In this document: positions 50,461 through 59,442 of the stretch, in pieces | Numbering within the stretch: position 1 is the stretch's first letter | Layout: each line of letters starts with the position of its first letter | Assembly: GCF_947488515.1 (NCBI RefSeq) | Contig: NZ_CANKZF010000002.1 | Span: 248,001 to 312,000, forward strand | DNA length: 64,000 nt | DNA from: an uncultured Nocardioides sp. | GTDB lineage: Bacteria > Actinomycetota > Actinomycetes > Propionibacteriales > Nocardioidaceae | Direction of reading: 5' to 3' | The notes under the pieces: model-generated | The model's database searches: none | Seen by the model: the letters and a program-made list of their open reading frames with translations, nothing else | Told to the model about the DNA's origin: nothing | Made by a program: the position numbers and the translations under genes

Positions 50461-51368
50461 TGGCCATCTCCATCGACGAGGCCGTGCCCGGCCCCGCCAC
50501 GGACGACGCGCCGGCGGAGCGTCGCCGCGGCGGTCGGGGCCGGATGGTGGTCGAGGTCCTGCTCCTCACCGCGCTGGCGGTGGCCATGCTCTTCCCGGTG
50601 CTGTGGATGCTCGAGACGTCCATCAAGGAGAACCGCGACGTCTACGCCGTGCCCGCGAAGTTCTTCGGCTTCGACATCACCCTGGACCACTACAAGGACG
50701 TGTTCGTCGCGCGGGGCGGTGGCCAGTCGGACCTGTCCGGGTCGTTCCTCAACTCGGTCGTCGTGGCCGGCGCGTCGACCGTGCTGGCCACCGTGCTGGG
50801 AGTCCCCGCGGCGTGGGCCTACTCGCGCTTCACCCTGAAGGCCAAGAAGGACCAGCTGTTCTTCATCCTGTCGACGCGCTTCATGCCGCCTGTGGTCGTG
50901 GTGATCCCGATCTTCCTCATGTACCGCGAGCTCGGGCTCATCGACAGCAAGCTCGGCCTCGTCCTCATCTACGCCGCGTTCAACGTGCCGTTCACGATCT
51001 GGATGATGAAGGGGTTCGTCGACGAGGTCCCCGCGGAGTACGAGGACGCGGCGATGCTCGACGGCTACACCCGGCTGCAGGCGTTCTGGCGCGTGACGCT
51101 GCCGCTGCTCGTGCCGGGCATCGCCGCGACGGCGGTCTTCGCCCTGATCTTCTCGTGGAACGAGTTCGTCTTCGCCATCTTCCTCACCTCCAGCCAGGAG
51201 GTGCGCACGGCACCACCCGCCATCGCCGGTCTGATCGGCGGCACCACCGTGGACTGGGGCCTGGTGGCGGCGTCGGCGGTGGTGTTCGCGCTGCCGGTGC
51301 TGGTGTTCGCCTACCTCGTGCGCAAGCACCTCGTCGCGGGCGTGACCCTCGGGGCGGTGCGACGCTGA
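50460..51368 (+). CDS. ABC sugar/polyol transporter permease 2 (UgpE/MalG type)
   Basis: A 302-aa permease with six helices. The EAA loop is EDAAMLDGYTRLQAFWRVTLPL, whose sequence differs clearly from permease 1, so each permease may dock a different ATPase. The segment SGSFLNSVVVAGASTVLATVLGVPAAWAYSRF is typical of MalG-type proteins. TGATG overlaps on both sides. Confidence 0.93.
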   Translation: MAISIDEAVPGPATDDAPAERRRGGRGRMVVEVLLLTALAVAMLFPVLWMLETSIKENRDVYAVPAKFFGFDITLDHYKDVFVARGGGQSDLSGSFLNSVVVAGASTVLATVLGVPAAWAYSRFTLKAKKDQLFFILSTRFMPPVVVVIPIFLMYRELGLIDSKLGLVLIYAAFNVPFTIWMMKGFVDEVPAEYEDAAMLDGYTRLQAFWRVTLPLLVPGIAATAVFALIFSWNEFVFAIFLTSSQEVRTAPPAIAGLIGGTTVDWGLVAASAVVFALPVLVFAYLVRKHLVAGVTLGAVRR

Positions 51369-52435
51369 TGGCCGGCATCGAGGTGACCTCGCTGCACAAG
51401 CGCTACCCCGACGGAACCGTCGCGGTGGAGCACGTGGACCTGTCGATCGGTGACGGCGAGCTGTTCGTGATGCTCGGCCCGTCCGGATGCGGCAAGACGA
51501 CGACCCTTCGTGCGATGGCCGGCCTGGAGCGGCAGACCTCCGGCGACATCCGCATCGGCCGGACGCTCGTCAACGACCTGCCGCCGGCGGAGCGCGACAT
51601 CGCCATGGTATTCCAGTTCTACGCGCTCTACCCGCACCTCAAGACCCGCGACAACCTCGCCTTCCCGCTCCGAGCCGAGGGCAAGCCCGAGAAGGAGGTC
51701 AGGGAGCGGGTCGCCGAGGTGGCGCGGATGATGCAGCTCGAGCGACTGCTCGACCGCAAGCCCCAGCGCCTCTCGGGCGGCGAGCAGCAGCGCGTCGCCC
51801 TGGCCCGCGCCCTCGTCCGCCGGCCGCAGGCCTTCTTGATGGACGAGCCGCTGACGAACCTCGACGCGGAGCTGCGTGCGGACGTGCGCACCGAGATCAA
51901 GCACCTGCAGGCCGACCTCGGGACGACGATGGTCTACGTCACCCACGACCAGGTGGAGGCCATGTCTCTCGGTCACCGCATCGCGATCCTCAACAAGGGC
52001 CGCGTCGAGCAGGTCGGCACGCCCCTCGAGGTCTACGACCGCCCGGCGAGCCTGTTCTGCGCCGCCTTCATCGGCTCACCGCCGATGAACCTCATCGAGG
52101 TGCAGGTGGAGGAGGGTGCCCTGCACGGGCCCGGCGGGCTCGTGCTCACACCGCCGGACGGCCTGCCGCGGGACCGCTCGCTCGTCGCCGGCGTACGACC
52201 GGAGGCGCTCGAGGTGACCGCACCCGGCGCGGAGGACACGGTGCCGGCGCGGGTCGTCTCGGCCGAGGCGCTGGGCGACGAGATCATCTACGTCGTCGAC
52301 CACGGCGGCGCGGCCGACGTCCGGGTCCGGATGCCACCCACGGTGCGCTTCGCTGCCGACGACCGGGTCGGGCTGCGCCACGCCGGCGGGACCCCGCCGG
52401 TCTACGACACGAGCACGGAAGAGCTGGTGGCCTGA
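51368..52435 (+). CDS. ABC transporter ATPase 1 (MalK/UgpC type), fully canonical
   Basis: A 355-aa ATPase. Walker A GPSGCGKTT (37-45), Q-loop VFQFYALYPH, signature LSGGEQQRVALARAL, Walker B FLMDEPLTNLD and switch His in VTHDQVEAM are all intact. A C-terminal OB-type regulatory domain follows from about residue 240. Pairs with the next gene, a second ATPase in the same operon. Confidence 0.94.
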   Translation: MAGIEVTSLHKRYPDGTVAVEHVDLSIGDGELFVMLGPSGCGKTTTLRAMAGLERQTSGDIRIGRTLVNDLPPAERDIAMVFQFYALYPHLKTRDNLAFPLRAEGKPEKEVRERVAEVARMMQLERLLDRKPQRLSGGEQQRVALARALVRRPQAFLMDEPLTNLDAELRADVRTEIKHLQADLGTTMVYVTHDQVEAMSLGHRIAILNKGRVEQVGTPLEVYDRPASLFCAAFIGSPPMNLIEVQVEEGALHGPGGLVLTPPDGLPRDRSLVAGVRPEALEVTAPGAEDTVPARVVSAEALGDEIIYVVDHGGAADVRVRMPPTVRFAADDRVGLRHAGGTPPVYDTSTEELVA

Positions 52436-53511
52436 TGGGAACCGTGGAGGCGCACGGGCTGCGCAAGTCGTTCGGCGACGTCGAGGCCCTCGACGGGGTC
52501 GACCTCGACGTGCCGGACGGATCGTTCTTCGTGGTGCTCGGCCCGTCCGGGGCCGGCAAGACGACGACCCTGCGCGCGATCGCCGGACTCGAGAAGCTCG
52601 ACGGCGGCTCGGTGCACCTCGACGGCCGGGACGCGACCGCCGACACCCCGGCCGCCCGCGACCTCGCGATGGTCTTCCAGAGCTACGCGCTCTACCCGCG
52701 GCGCACGGCGTACGACAACATCGCCTCGCCGCTGCGGGCCCGCAAGGCCTCCTCCAGCGACATCGCGGCCGCGGTCCAGCAGGTCTCGGCACTGCTGCAC
52801 ATCGAGCGACTGCTGCAGCGCCGTCCCGCGCAGATGTCGGGCGGGGAGATGCAGCGCGTCGCGCTGGCGCGGGCCCTGGTCCGTCGCCCGCGGGCGTTCC
52901 TCATGGACGAGCCGCTCACCAACCTCGACCTCAAGCTGCGGGTCGAGATGCGCACCGAGCTCACCCGGATCCACCGCACCCTCGGCGGGACCTTCCTCTA
53001 CGTGACCAACGACCAGGTCGAGGCGCTGTCGATGGCCGACCACATCGCGGTGCTCCGCGACGGGAGGGTGCAGCAGGTCGGCACACCTACCGAGGTCTAC
53101 GAGCGGCCCGCCAACCAGTGGGTCGCCGGTTTCGTGGGCAGCCCGCGCATCAGCCTGCTCGCCTGCCGGGCCGAGGGCGACCGGCTGGTCGGGGCGGAGG
53201 GCTGGTCCCTGCCCCGACCGCGGTGGACCACCGCCGAGGAGGGACGGCCGCTGCTCCTCGGCCTGCGTGCCGAGGACGTGTCGGTCGAGGAGCGTGGCGA
53301 GACGGCGCTGGCCGGCGAGCTCTACGGCCTCGAGCCGCTCGGCGACCGCACCGTCGTCGACGTCAAGGTCGGCTCGGAGACGGTGAAGGTGAAGGCCAGG
53401 CCCACCGTGACCGGTACGCCGGGGCAGCGGGTGTCGGTCACGGTCGACCTCGACCGTGCCCACATCTTCGACGCCGGCACCGGGCTGGCGCTCTCCACCA
53501 CGGGGCGGTAG
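52435..53511 (+). CDS. ABC transporter ATPase 2 (MalK/UgpC type) with switch His replaced by Asn
   Basis: A 358-aa ATPase, closely similar in layout to ATPase 1. Walker A GPSGAGKTT (36-44), Q-loop VFQSYALYP, signature MSGGEMQRVALARAL and Walker B FLMDEPLTNLD are present. The H-loop reads VTNDQVEAL, so Asn192 stands where the catalytic switch His is expected (codon AAC). A degenerate partner to ATPase 1 in a heterodimer is likely, like the GlpS/GlpT pair of rhizobial glycerol transporters. The gene starts in TGATG with the previous stop. Confidence 0.93.
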   Translation: MGTVEAHGLRKSFGDVEALDGVDLDVPDGSFFVVLGPSGAGKTTTLRAIAGLEKLDGGSVHLDGRDATADTPAARDLAMVFQSYALYPRRTAYDNIASPLRARKASSSDIAAAVQQVSALLHIERLLQRRPAQMSGGEMQRVALARALVRRPRAFLMDEPLTNLDLKLRVEMRTELTRIHRTLGGTFLYVTNDQVEALSMADHIAVLRDGRVQQVGTPTEVYERPANQWVAGFVGSPRISLLACRAEGDRLVGAEGWSLPRPRWTTAEEGRPLLLGLRAEDVSVEERGETALAGELYGLEPLGDRTVVDVKVGSETVKVKARPTVTGTPGQRVSVTVDLDRAHIFDAGTGLALSTTGR

Positions 53512-53532
53512 CCGACCGCACGGACCTCCCGC

Positions 53533-53895
53533 TCAGCCCGTCCCGTCCGCGCCGGGCAGGGCGAGCAGGGTGTCGACGGCGGCGAGGAACTCGCCCCGGT
53601 TGAACGGCTTCGGCAGGAAGTGTCGGTGCTCGTCACCGACGTCGAGGTCGCCCGACATGATGAGCACCTTGGTCGACGGGCTGGTGCGGCGCAGCTCGTC
53701 GGCGACCGCGAGGCCGGTCATCCGCGGCATGTGGTGGTCCATGACGACGAGGTCGAAGCTCTCCGTCGCCGTGTGCGCGAGGACCTCGGCACCGTCCCCG
53801 GCCGTGGTCACGACGTGACCGGCGCGCTCGAGCACGTGGCCGATGAAGTCGCGGATGTCCGGCTCGTCGTCCGCGACGAGGCTGCGCAGGGCCAT
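53533..53895 (-). CDS. Stand-alone receiver-domain (CheY-like) response regulator
   Basis: A 120-aa receiver: acidic pair in VADDEPDIRDF, phospho-acceptor Asp in LVVMDHHMPRMTG, Thr/Ser in LIMSGD and Lys in FLPKPFNRGEF. No output domain, so it acts by protein contact or phosphotransfer. Divergent from the MASE1 histidine kinase across 133 bp, its likely partner. Confidence 0.9.
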   Translation of the reverse strand: MALRSLVADDEPDIRDFIGHVLERAGHVVTTAGDGAEVLAHTATESFDLVVMDHHMPRMTGLAVADELRRTSPSTKVLIMSGDLDVGDEHRHFLPKPFNRGEFLAAVDTLLALPGADGTG

Positions 53896-54016
53896 GGGAC
53901 CGAGTGTGGACCCCGGTGGGTGCTGCTGTCCTGCCGTGGAACGATTCTCAAGCAGATGTGAGCGGATCGTGAGGTCTGTGCTCGGCGAAGCCCGCTCGGC
54001 GACCCGTCGCCGGTCG

Positions 54017-54022
54017 TAGTGT
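54017..54022 (+). promoter_or_regulatory. Candidate -10 (TAGTGT) of a leaderless promoter for the histidine kinase gene
   Basis: TAGTGT, 6 nt, then ATG 54029, with no ribosome site between. Confidence 0.35.
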
Positions 54023-54028
54023 GTGCCC

Positions 54029-56017
54029 ATGACGAAGGCCCTGTCGCCGACGCGCGCAGCAGCCTTCGCCGTGGCGTACGCCCTGCTGACCCTCATCGGG
54101 CGGGCCACCGCCACCGAGGGCCAGGTCGTCAGCCTCATCTGGCCGGGCTCGGGCGTCGCCCTCCTCTGGCTGCTCGCCGAGTCGCCGCGCCACGTCCTGC
54201 GCGTGCTCGTCCCGCTGATGGCCATCCACTTCGGCGTGGTCCTCGCGACCGGGGTGTCACCGCTCCTGGGGTTCTTCGGGGCCGCGTCGGTGACGCTGCA
54301 GACCGCCGTCGCCGGCGCGCTGCTGCGGCGCTGGTGCCCGACGATGCTCGGCGCCGGTGGCACCGCCAGCATCCGCTCGCCGCGCGACCTGGCGGCCATG
54401 GCGGGGGCGGCGGCGATCGGCTGCGCCCTGGGGGCAGCGATCGGGACGCTCGGGCTGTGGCTCGACCAGGCGCCGGTGACGGCCCTGACCCCCGTGGCCT
54501 GGTTCGCCCGCCACATCGCCGGCGTCCTCACCGTCGGCGCCGTGGGCCACCTGGCGTGGGAGTGGCGCACCCAGACGATCCCGGCCCGCGTCCACGGCGG
54601 CTCGCGCACCGAGCTGGTGCTGCTCTGGGTCGTCTCGGTCGCCATCACGGTCCTGCTGTTCGTGCAGCCCTACCCGGTCGTCTTCCTCGTCATCGCCTTC
54701 GCCGTGTGGTCGGCCGCCCGGTTCCCGACGTTCCCCGCTGCGCTGCACTGCCTGGTCCTCGGTGGCATTGCGCTCTCGTTGAGCCTCACCGGTCACGGCC
54801 CGTTCGACGCGGTCCAGGACCCGGTGGCCGAGGTGCTGGTCTCCCAGCTCTTCATGGTCGCCGTGCTGCTCACCGGCCTGGCGGTGGGCGCGCTCGGTGA
54901 CCGGGTCGACGAGTCGTACGCCGCCGCGACCGCGGCCCGCGCAGAGTCGGACGAGCAGGCCGAGCTGCTCGCCGAGATGACCGAGAGCATGGACGAGGGG
55001 CTCGTCGTGCTCGACGCCGACGGCGGGGTCGAGCGCAGCAACGGCGCCAGCCGGCGGCTGGCGCACCGGGTGAGCCCGGCGACCACCGACGCCGAGGCGC
55101 TGGCCGAGCTGGTCGGCCTGCTGCTGGACCCCGACCCGTCCGCCACCGGCGCGATGCGTGCCGAGCTGGGCGTCGGCGACGTCGTCATCTCGTTGAACAG
55201 CGGTGAGGAGGTCGTCGTCGCCGTCTCCCGCGCGACGCTCTCCCGTGCGAGCGGGCGCCCCGGCGTCCTGCTCGTGCTGCGGGAGGTGACCGAGCACCGC
55301 TCCGGCCTGCGGCCGCTCGCCGGCTTCGCCTCGACGGCCGCGCACGACCTGCGCGGTCCGCTCTCGGCGATCCGCTCCTGGGTCGGCCTCGCCGCCGACG
55401 ACCTCGAGCCCGACTCCCCGGCCGCGGAGCCGCTGCGTCGCGCCGAGCGGGCGTCGGAGCAGATGGGGGAGCTCATCGGCGACCTGCTCGAGCACGCCCT
55501 CGCGGAGTCGGGCGAGCTCGCCGCCCGCGAGGTGCCGATCGCCGGTCCCGACGGGGTCCTGGACCAGGTCTCCGGGCTGCTCGGCCCTGACGACGTGCTC
55601 ACCGCTGATCCCGACCTGCCGTCGGTGCGCGCCGACCCGGTGGCACTGCGGCAGCTGTTCGGCAACCTGGTCGGCAACGCGGTGAAGTACGCCCGGCCCG
55701 GCGAGCCCGCGACCATCGCCGTCCGCGCGCGGCGCAAGGGATCGCGCGTCGTGGTCGAGATCGAGGACTGCGGCATCGGGGTCGAGGACTCCGAGCGGTC
55801 GCTGATCTTCCAGCGCTTCCACCGCAGCGGCGCCGTACGCGCGCACTTCCGGGGGACCGGGATGGGGCTCTCGATCTGCCAGACCATCGTGCAGCGCCAC
55901 GGCGGCACCATCGAGTGCCTCACCACCCCGCCGGGGAGCGGGACGGTCTTCCGGTTCGACCTGCCGGCGGCCGAGCAGGGTCCGCCGCCGGCCGGGGGGT
56001 TGTCAGGCTCTCGCTGA
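54029..56017 (+). CDS. Membrane sensor histidine kinase with MASE1-type input domain
   Basis: A 662-aa kinase. Eight or so N-terminal membrane helices of MASE1 type (LIWPGSGVALLWLLAESPRH, WFARHIAGVLTVGAVGHLAWEWR) span residues 1-290, then a PAS-like region (LLAEMTESMDEGLVVLDADGGVERSNGASR), a DHp helix with the phospho-His in ASTAAHDLRGPLSAIRSW, and a HATPase_c domain (QLFGNLVGNAVKYA, EDCGIGVED, FRGTGMGLSICQTIVQRHGG). It would phosphorylate the divergent receiver protein. GTG 54023 is the alternative start. Its stop lies in the first stem of the hairpin pair at 56011. Confidence 0.92.
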   Translation: MTKALSPTRAAAFAVAYALLTLIGRATATEGQVVSLIWPGSGVALLWLLAESPRHVLRVLVPLMAIHFGVVLATGVSPLLGFFGAASVTLQTAVAGALLRRWCPTMLGAGGTASIRSPRDLAAMAGAAAIGCALGAAIGTLGLWLDQAPVTALTPVAWFARHIAGVLTVGAVGHLAWEWRTQTIPARVHGGSRTELVLLWVVSVAITVLLFVQPYPVVFLVIAFAVWSAARFPTFPAALHCLVLGGIALSLSLTGHGPFDAVQDPVAEVLVSQLFMVAVLLTGLAVGALGDRVDESYAAATAARAESDEQAELLAEMTESMDEGLVVLDADGGVERSNGASRRLAHRVSPATTDAEALAELVGLLLDPDPSATGAMRAELGVGDVVISLNSGEEVVVAVSRATLSRASGRPGVLLVLREVTEHRSGLRPLAGFASTAAHDLRGPLSAIRSWVGLAADDLEPDSPAAEPLRRAERASEQMGELIGDLLEHALAESGELAAREVPIAGPDGVLDQVSGLLGPDDVLTADPDLPSVRADPVALRQLFGNLVGNAVKYARPGEPATIAVRARRKGSRVVVEIEDCGIGVEDSERSLIFQRFHRSGAVRAHFRGTGMGLSICQTIVQRHGGTIECLTTPPGSGTVFRFDLPAAEQGPPPAGGLSGSR

Positions 56018-56078
56018 AGTTGTCGACCCGTGCAAGGCCTGACAACTTCAGCGATCCCCGGTCAGCCGGGGATCGCTG
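56011..56078. terminator. Two overlapping, mutually exclusive hairpins between convergent genes
   Basis: Stem A pairs 56011-56024 with 56041-56054 (14 bp perfect, 16-nt loop). Stem B pairs 56049-56061 with 56066-56078 (13 bp perfect, loop TCAG). They share bases 56049-56054, so only one can form fully. The element lies between the histidine kinase stop and the icmF stop and is symmetric in both directions, with no U-tract. Confidence 0.6.
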
Positions 56079-56088
56079 GCGTACTCGC

Positions 56089-59000
56089 TCAGACGTTGCG
56101 GCGGTACTGGCCCCCGACCTCGAAGAACGCCTCGGTGACCTGCTGGAGCGAGCAGACGCGAGCGGCGTCCATCAGCACGGCGAAGACGTTGTCACCCGAG
56201 ATCGCGGCGTCCTTGAGCCGGGCGAGCGCCTCCTGTGCCTCGGCGCCGTGCTCGGCCTGGAAGCCGCGCACGCGGGCGAGCTGCGACTCCTTCTCGGCCT
56301 CGGTCGCCCGGGCGAGCTCGACCTCCTTGGGCTGCGCGTCGGCGGCCGACTCCTTGACGAAGGTGTTCACGCCGATGATCGGCAGCGAGCCGTCGTGCTT
56401 GCGGTGCTCGTAGAGCATCGACTCGTCCTGGATCCGGCCGCGCTGGTAGCCCGTCTCCATCGCGCCGAGCACCCCGCCGCGCTCGTTGATCGAGTCGAAC
56501 TCGGCCAGCACGGCCGCCTCGACGAGGTCGGTGAGGTCGTCGATGACGTAGGAGCCCTGGAGCGGGTTCTCGTTCATCGCCAGGCCCCACTCGCGGTTGA
56601 TGATCAGCTGGATCGCCAGCGCGCGGCGCACCGACTCCTCGGTCGGGGTCGTCACCGCCTCGTCGTACGCGTTGGTGTGGAGGCTGTTGGCGTTGTCGTA
56701 GATCGCGATGAGCGCCTGGAGCGTGGTGCGGATGTCGTTGAAGTCCATCTCCTGCGCGTGCAGCGACCGGCCGCTCGTCTGGACGTGGTACTTCAGCTTC
56801 TGCGAGCGCTCCGAGGCGCCGTACTTCTCCTTCATCGTCACCGCCCAGATGCGGCGGGCGACGCGGCCGAGGACGCTGTACTCCGGGTCCATGCCGTTGG
56901 AGAAGAAGAACGACAGGTTGGGCGCGAAGTCGTCGATCTTCATGCCGCGTGCGAGGTAGGCCTCGACGTAGGTGAAGCCGTTGGCGAGGGTGAAGGCGAG
57001 CTGGCTGATGGGGTTCGCCCCGGCCTCGGCGATGTGGTAGCCGGAGATCGACACCGAGTAGAAGTTGCGCACCTGCTGCTCGATGAACCACTCCTGGATG
57101 TCCGCCATCATCCGCAGGCAGAACTCCGTGGAGAACAGCGCCGTGTTCTGGCCCTGGTCCTCCTTGAGGATGTCGGCCTGCACGGTGCCGCGGACGTTGG
57201 CGAGGGCGTACGCCGCCACGCTCGCGCGCTCCTCGGCCGACGGCTCGCGGCCCTCCCGCTCGCGGAACGCGTCGACCTGCTGGTCGATGGCGGTGTTGAG
57301 GAAGAACGCCAGGACGGTGGGGGCGGGGCCGTTGATGGTGAGGGACACCGACGTCGTCGGGGCGACGAGGTCGAAGCCGTCGAAGAGCTCCTTCATGTCG
57401 TCGAGCGTCGCCACGCTGACGCCGGACGTGCCGACCTTGCCGTAGACGTCGGGGCGCGGGTCGGGGTCGCGGCCGTAGAGCGTGACCGAGTCGAACGCCG
57501 TCGACAGGCGGGTCGCGTCGTTGCCCTCGGAGAGGATCTTGAAGCGGCGGTTGGTGCGCGCGGGATCGCCCTCGCCGGCGAACATCCGCGCCGGGTCCTC
57601 GTTGTCGCGCTTGAACGGGAAGACGCCGGCGGTGAAGGGGAAGTAGCCGGGCAGGTTCTCGTTGCGCCAGAAGCGTACGAGCTCGCCGTGGTCGGTGAAG
57701 CGGGGGAGCGCGACGCGCGGGATCTTGTTGCCGCTCAGCGACTCGCGGGTCAGCTTGGTGGTGATCTCGCGGTCGCGCACCACCACGACCTGCTCGTCGC
57801 CGGAGTAGGACTCCACGACGGCGGGCCAGCGCTCGACCTGGTCGGCCACCTCGTGCGGGACGGCCTTGCGTGCCTGCTCGAGGAGGGCGGCCACGCCGCC
57901 CGCGTCGCCGTCGGCCAGCTGGTCGGCGACGTACTGCACGCGCTGGAGGTTGCGCGCAGCCTCGGCCAGCTCGGTCGTACGACTGTGGTAGCCGCGGACG
58001 GTCTCGGTGATCTCCGAGAGGTAGCGGACGCGGTCGGCGGGCACGACCTGGCGGATGCCGGAGGAATGGCGGACGTCGACGTGGGGGAGCGTGCCCTCCT
58101 GCACCTCGAGCCCGGCGCCGGCGAGCTCGGCGCGCAGGTGCTGGTAGAGCGCGGTGACGCCGTCGTCGTTGAAGGTCGCGGCGCTGGTGCCGAAGACCGG
58201 CATGTCGTGCGGCTGCTTGCCGAAGGCACCGCGGTTGCGGACCAGCTGGCGGCCGACGTCGCGCAGCGCATCCTTGGCGCCGCGGCGCTCGAACTTGTTG
58301 ATCGCCACGCTGTCGGCGAAGTCGAGCATGTCGATCTTCTCGAGCTGCGAGGCGGCGCCGAACTCCGGCGTCATGACGTAGAGGGAGTGGTCGACCAGCG
58401 GCACGATGCCCGCGTCGCCCTGCCCGATGCCGGGGGTCTCGACGATGACGAGGTCGTTGCCGGCGGCCTTCATCACCGCGATCACGTCGGCGAGGTGCTC
58501 GGGAACCTCGTGCGCGCCGCGAGTCGCCAGCGAGCGGAAGAACACGCGGTCGCCGTCGAGGGAGTTGGCGCGGATCCGGTCGCCGAGCAGCGCCCCGCCG
58601 CCCTTGCGCCGGGTCGGGTCGACGGCAATGACCGCGATGCGGAGCTTGTCCTGCTGGTCGGTGCGGAAGCGGCGGACGATCTCGTCAGTGAGGCTCGACT
58701 TGCCCGAGCCGCCGGTGCCGGTGATCCCGAGCACGGGTACGACGCGGCTCGCGGCAGCGCGGCGTACGTCCTCGATCAGCGACTCGTCGAGGCGGCCGCC
58801 CTCGGCGCCGGTGATCGCGCGGGCGACGGCGAACCGGTCGCCCGAGAGCACCTGCTCGACCGTGACCTGGCGGTCGGCCCACAGGTCGACGTCGCAGTCG
58901 GCGACGACGGAGTTGATCATCCCGACGAGGCCCATCTTCTGGCCGTCCTCGGGGGAGAAGATCGTGACGCCGGAGTCGCGCAGCCGCTGGATCTCCTTCG

Positions 59001-59313
59001 GCACGATGACGCCGCCGCCACCGCCCACCACGCGCACGTGGCCCGCGCCTGCGGCGCGCAGCGACTCGACGAGGTACTCGAAGTACTCCACGTGGCCGCC
59101 CTGGTAGGACGACACCGCCACGCCCTGGACGTCCTCCTCCAGCGCGGCGTCGACGACCTCCTGCACCGAGCGGTTGTGGCCGAGGTGGATGACCTCGCAG
59201 CCCTGGCTCATGAAGATCCGCCGCATGATGTTGATCGAGGCGTCGTGGCCGTCGAACAGCGCGGACGCCGTGACGAGGCGGATCGGGTGCGTGGGGGTGT
59301 GGAGGTCGGCCAT
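56089..59313 (-). CDS. icmF: Fused isobutyryl-CoA mutase / G-protein chaperone (IcmF)
   Basis: A 1074-aa adenosylcobalamin enzyme that interconverts isobutyryl-CoA and n-butyryl-CoA (some members act on pivalyl- or isovaleryl-CoA). Order: B12-binding domain with the lower-ligand His in DGHDASINIMRR (His23), a MeaB-like GTPase with P-loop GTGGSGKSS (199-207) and switch GIVPLVDHS region, a linker, and the substrate-binding mutase TIM barrel (from about residue 560) with YHIAEAGANP and SHTNA-like LHTNAYDEA. The fused B12-GTPase-mutase order distinguishes it from methylmalonyl-CoA mutase. ATG 59313 has no ribosome site but TACTAT 6 nt upstream. Confidence 0.95.
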   Translation of the reverse strand: MADLHTPTHPIRLVTASALFDGHDASINIMRRIFMSQGCEVIHLGHNRSVQEVVDAALEEDVQGVAVSSYQGGHVEYFEYLVESLRAAGAGHVRVVGGGGGVIVPKEIQRLRDSGVTIFSPEDGQKMGLVGMINSVVADCDVDLWADRQVTVEQVLSGDRFAVARAITGAEGGRLDESLIEDVRRAAASRVVPVLGITGTGGSGKSSLTDEIVRRFRTDQQDKLRIAVIAVDPTRRKGGGALLGDRIRANSLDGDRVFFRSLATRGAHEVPEHLADVIAVMKAAGNDLVIVETPGIGQGDAGIVPLVDHSLYVMTPEFGAASQLEKIDMLDFADSVAINKFERRGAKDALRDVGRQLVRNRGAFGKQPHDMPVFGTSAATFNDDGVTALYQHLRAELAGAGLEVQEGTLPHVDVRHSSGIRQVVPADRVRYLSEITETVRGYHSRTTELAEAARNLQRVQYVADQLADGDAGGVAALLEQARKAVPHEVADQVERWPAVVESYSGDEQVVVVRDREITTKLTRESLSGNKIPRVALPRFTDHGELVRFWRNENLPGYFPFTAGVFPFKRDNEDPARMFAGEGDPARTNRRFKILSEGNDATRLSTAFDSVTLYGRDPDPRPDVYGKVGTSGVSVATLDDMKELFDGFDLVAPTTSVSLTINGPAPTVLAFFLNTAIDQQVDAFREREGREPSAEERASVAAYALANVRGTVQADILKEDQGQNTALFSTEFCLRMMADIQEWFIEQQVRNFYSVSISGYHIAEAGANPISQLAFTLANGFTYVEAYLARGMKIDDFAPNLSFFFSNGMDPEYSVLGRVARRIWAVTMKEKYGASERSQKLKYHVQTSGRSLHAQEMDFNDIRTTLQALIAIYDNANSLHTNAYDEAVTTPTEESVRRALAIQLIINREWGLAMNENPLQGSYVIDDLTDLVEAAVLAEFDSINERGGVLGAMETGYQRGRIQDESMLYEHRKHDGSLPIIGVNTFVKESAADAQPKEVELARATEAEKESQLARVRGFQAEHGAEAQEALARLKDAAISGDNVFAVLMDAARVCSLQQVTEAFFEVGGQYRRNV

Positions 59314-59319
59314 GAGCCG

Positions 59320-59338
59320 ATAGTAGGACTTCCAACTA
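59320..59338 (-). promoter_or_regulatory. MarR-type operator overlapping the icmF -10 box
   Basis: TAGTAGGACTTCCAACTA (59321-59338) is a near-perfect 8-2-8 inverted repeat (TAGTTGGA/TAGTAGGA half-sites on the minus strand). Its edge contains TACTAT (59325-59320), a -10 box exactly 6 nt before ATG 59313. Binding would block transcription of icmF. The MarR gene lies just upstream on the same strand. Confidence 0.55.
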
Positions 59339-59379
59339 ATACTCGCGAGTCACCAGCTCGGAGTCACCGGATATCCGGG

Positions 59380-59427
59380 GAGTCCCCCGCTTGTCACACA
59401 AGATCTGGGTAGCGAAGCGGGAGACTC
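59380..59427 (-). terminator. Hairpin after the MarR gene
   Basis: GAGTCCCCCGCTT (59380-59392) pairs with AAGCGGGAGACTC (59415-59427), 13 bp with one mismatch and a 22-nt loop. It is located between the MarR stop and the icmF promoter and probably separates the two transcripts. Confidence 0.42.
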
Positions 59428-59442
59428 GGGCGCGAAGTCCGC

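Noticed and set aside
56089..59313. Methylmalonyl-CoA mutase
   Set aside because: The N-terminal B12 domain followed by a MeaB-like GTPase and then the mutase barrel in one chain is the IcmF order; MCM has the B12 domain at the C-terminus and no fused GTPase.
55915..59412. Plus-strand open frame of 1165 codons opposite icmF
   Set aside because: Composition is the typical antisense pattern of a GC-rich gene (Val/Leu/Arg/Asp/Gly). IcmF on the minus strand is certain by its motifs.
59314..59442. Cobalamin riboswitch upstream of icmF
   Set aside because: The gap is only 129 bp and lacks a B12-box-like conserved core; the visible features are an operator, palindromes and a terminator-like hairpin.
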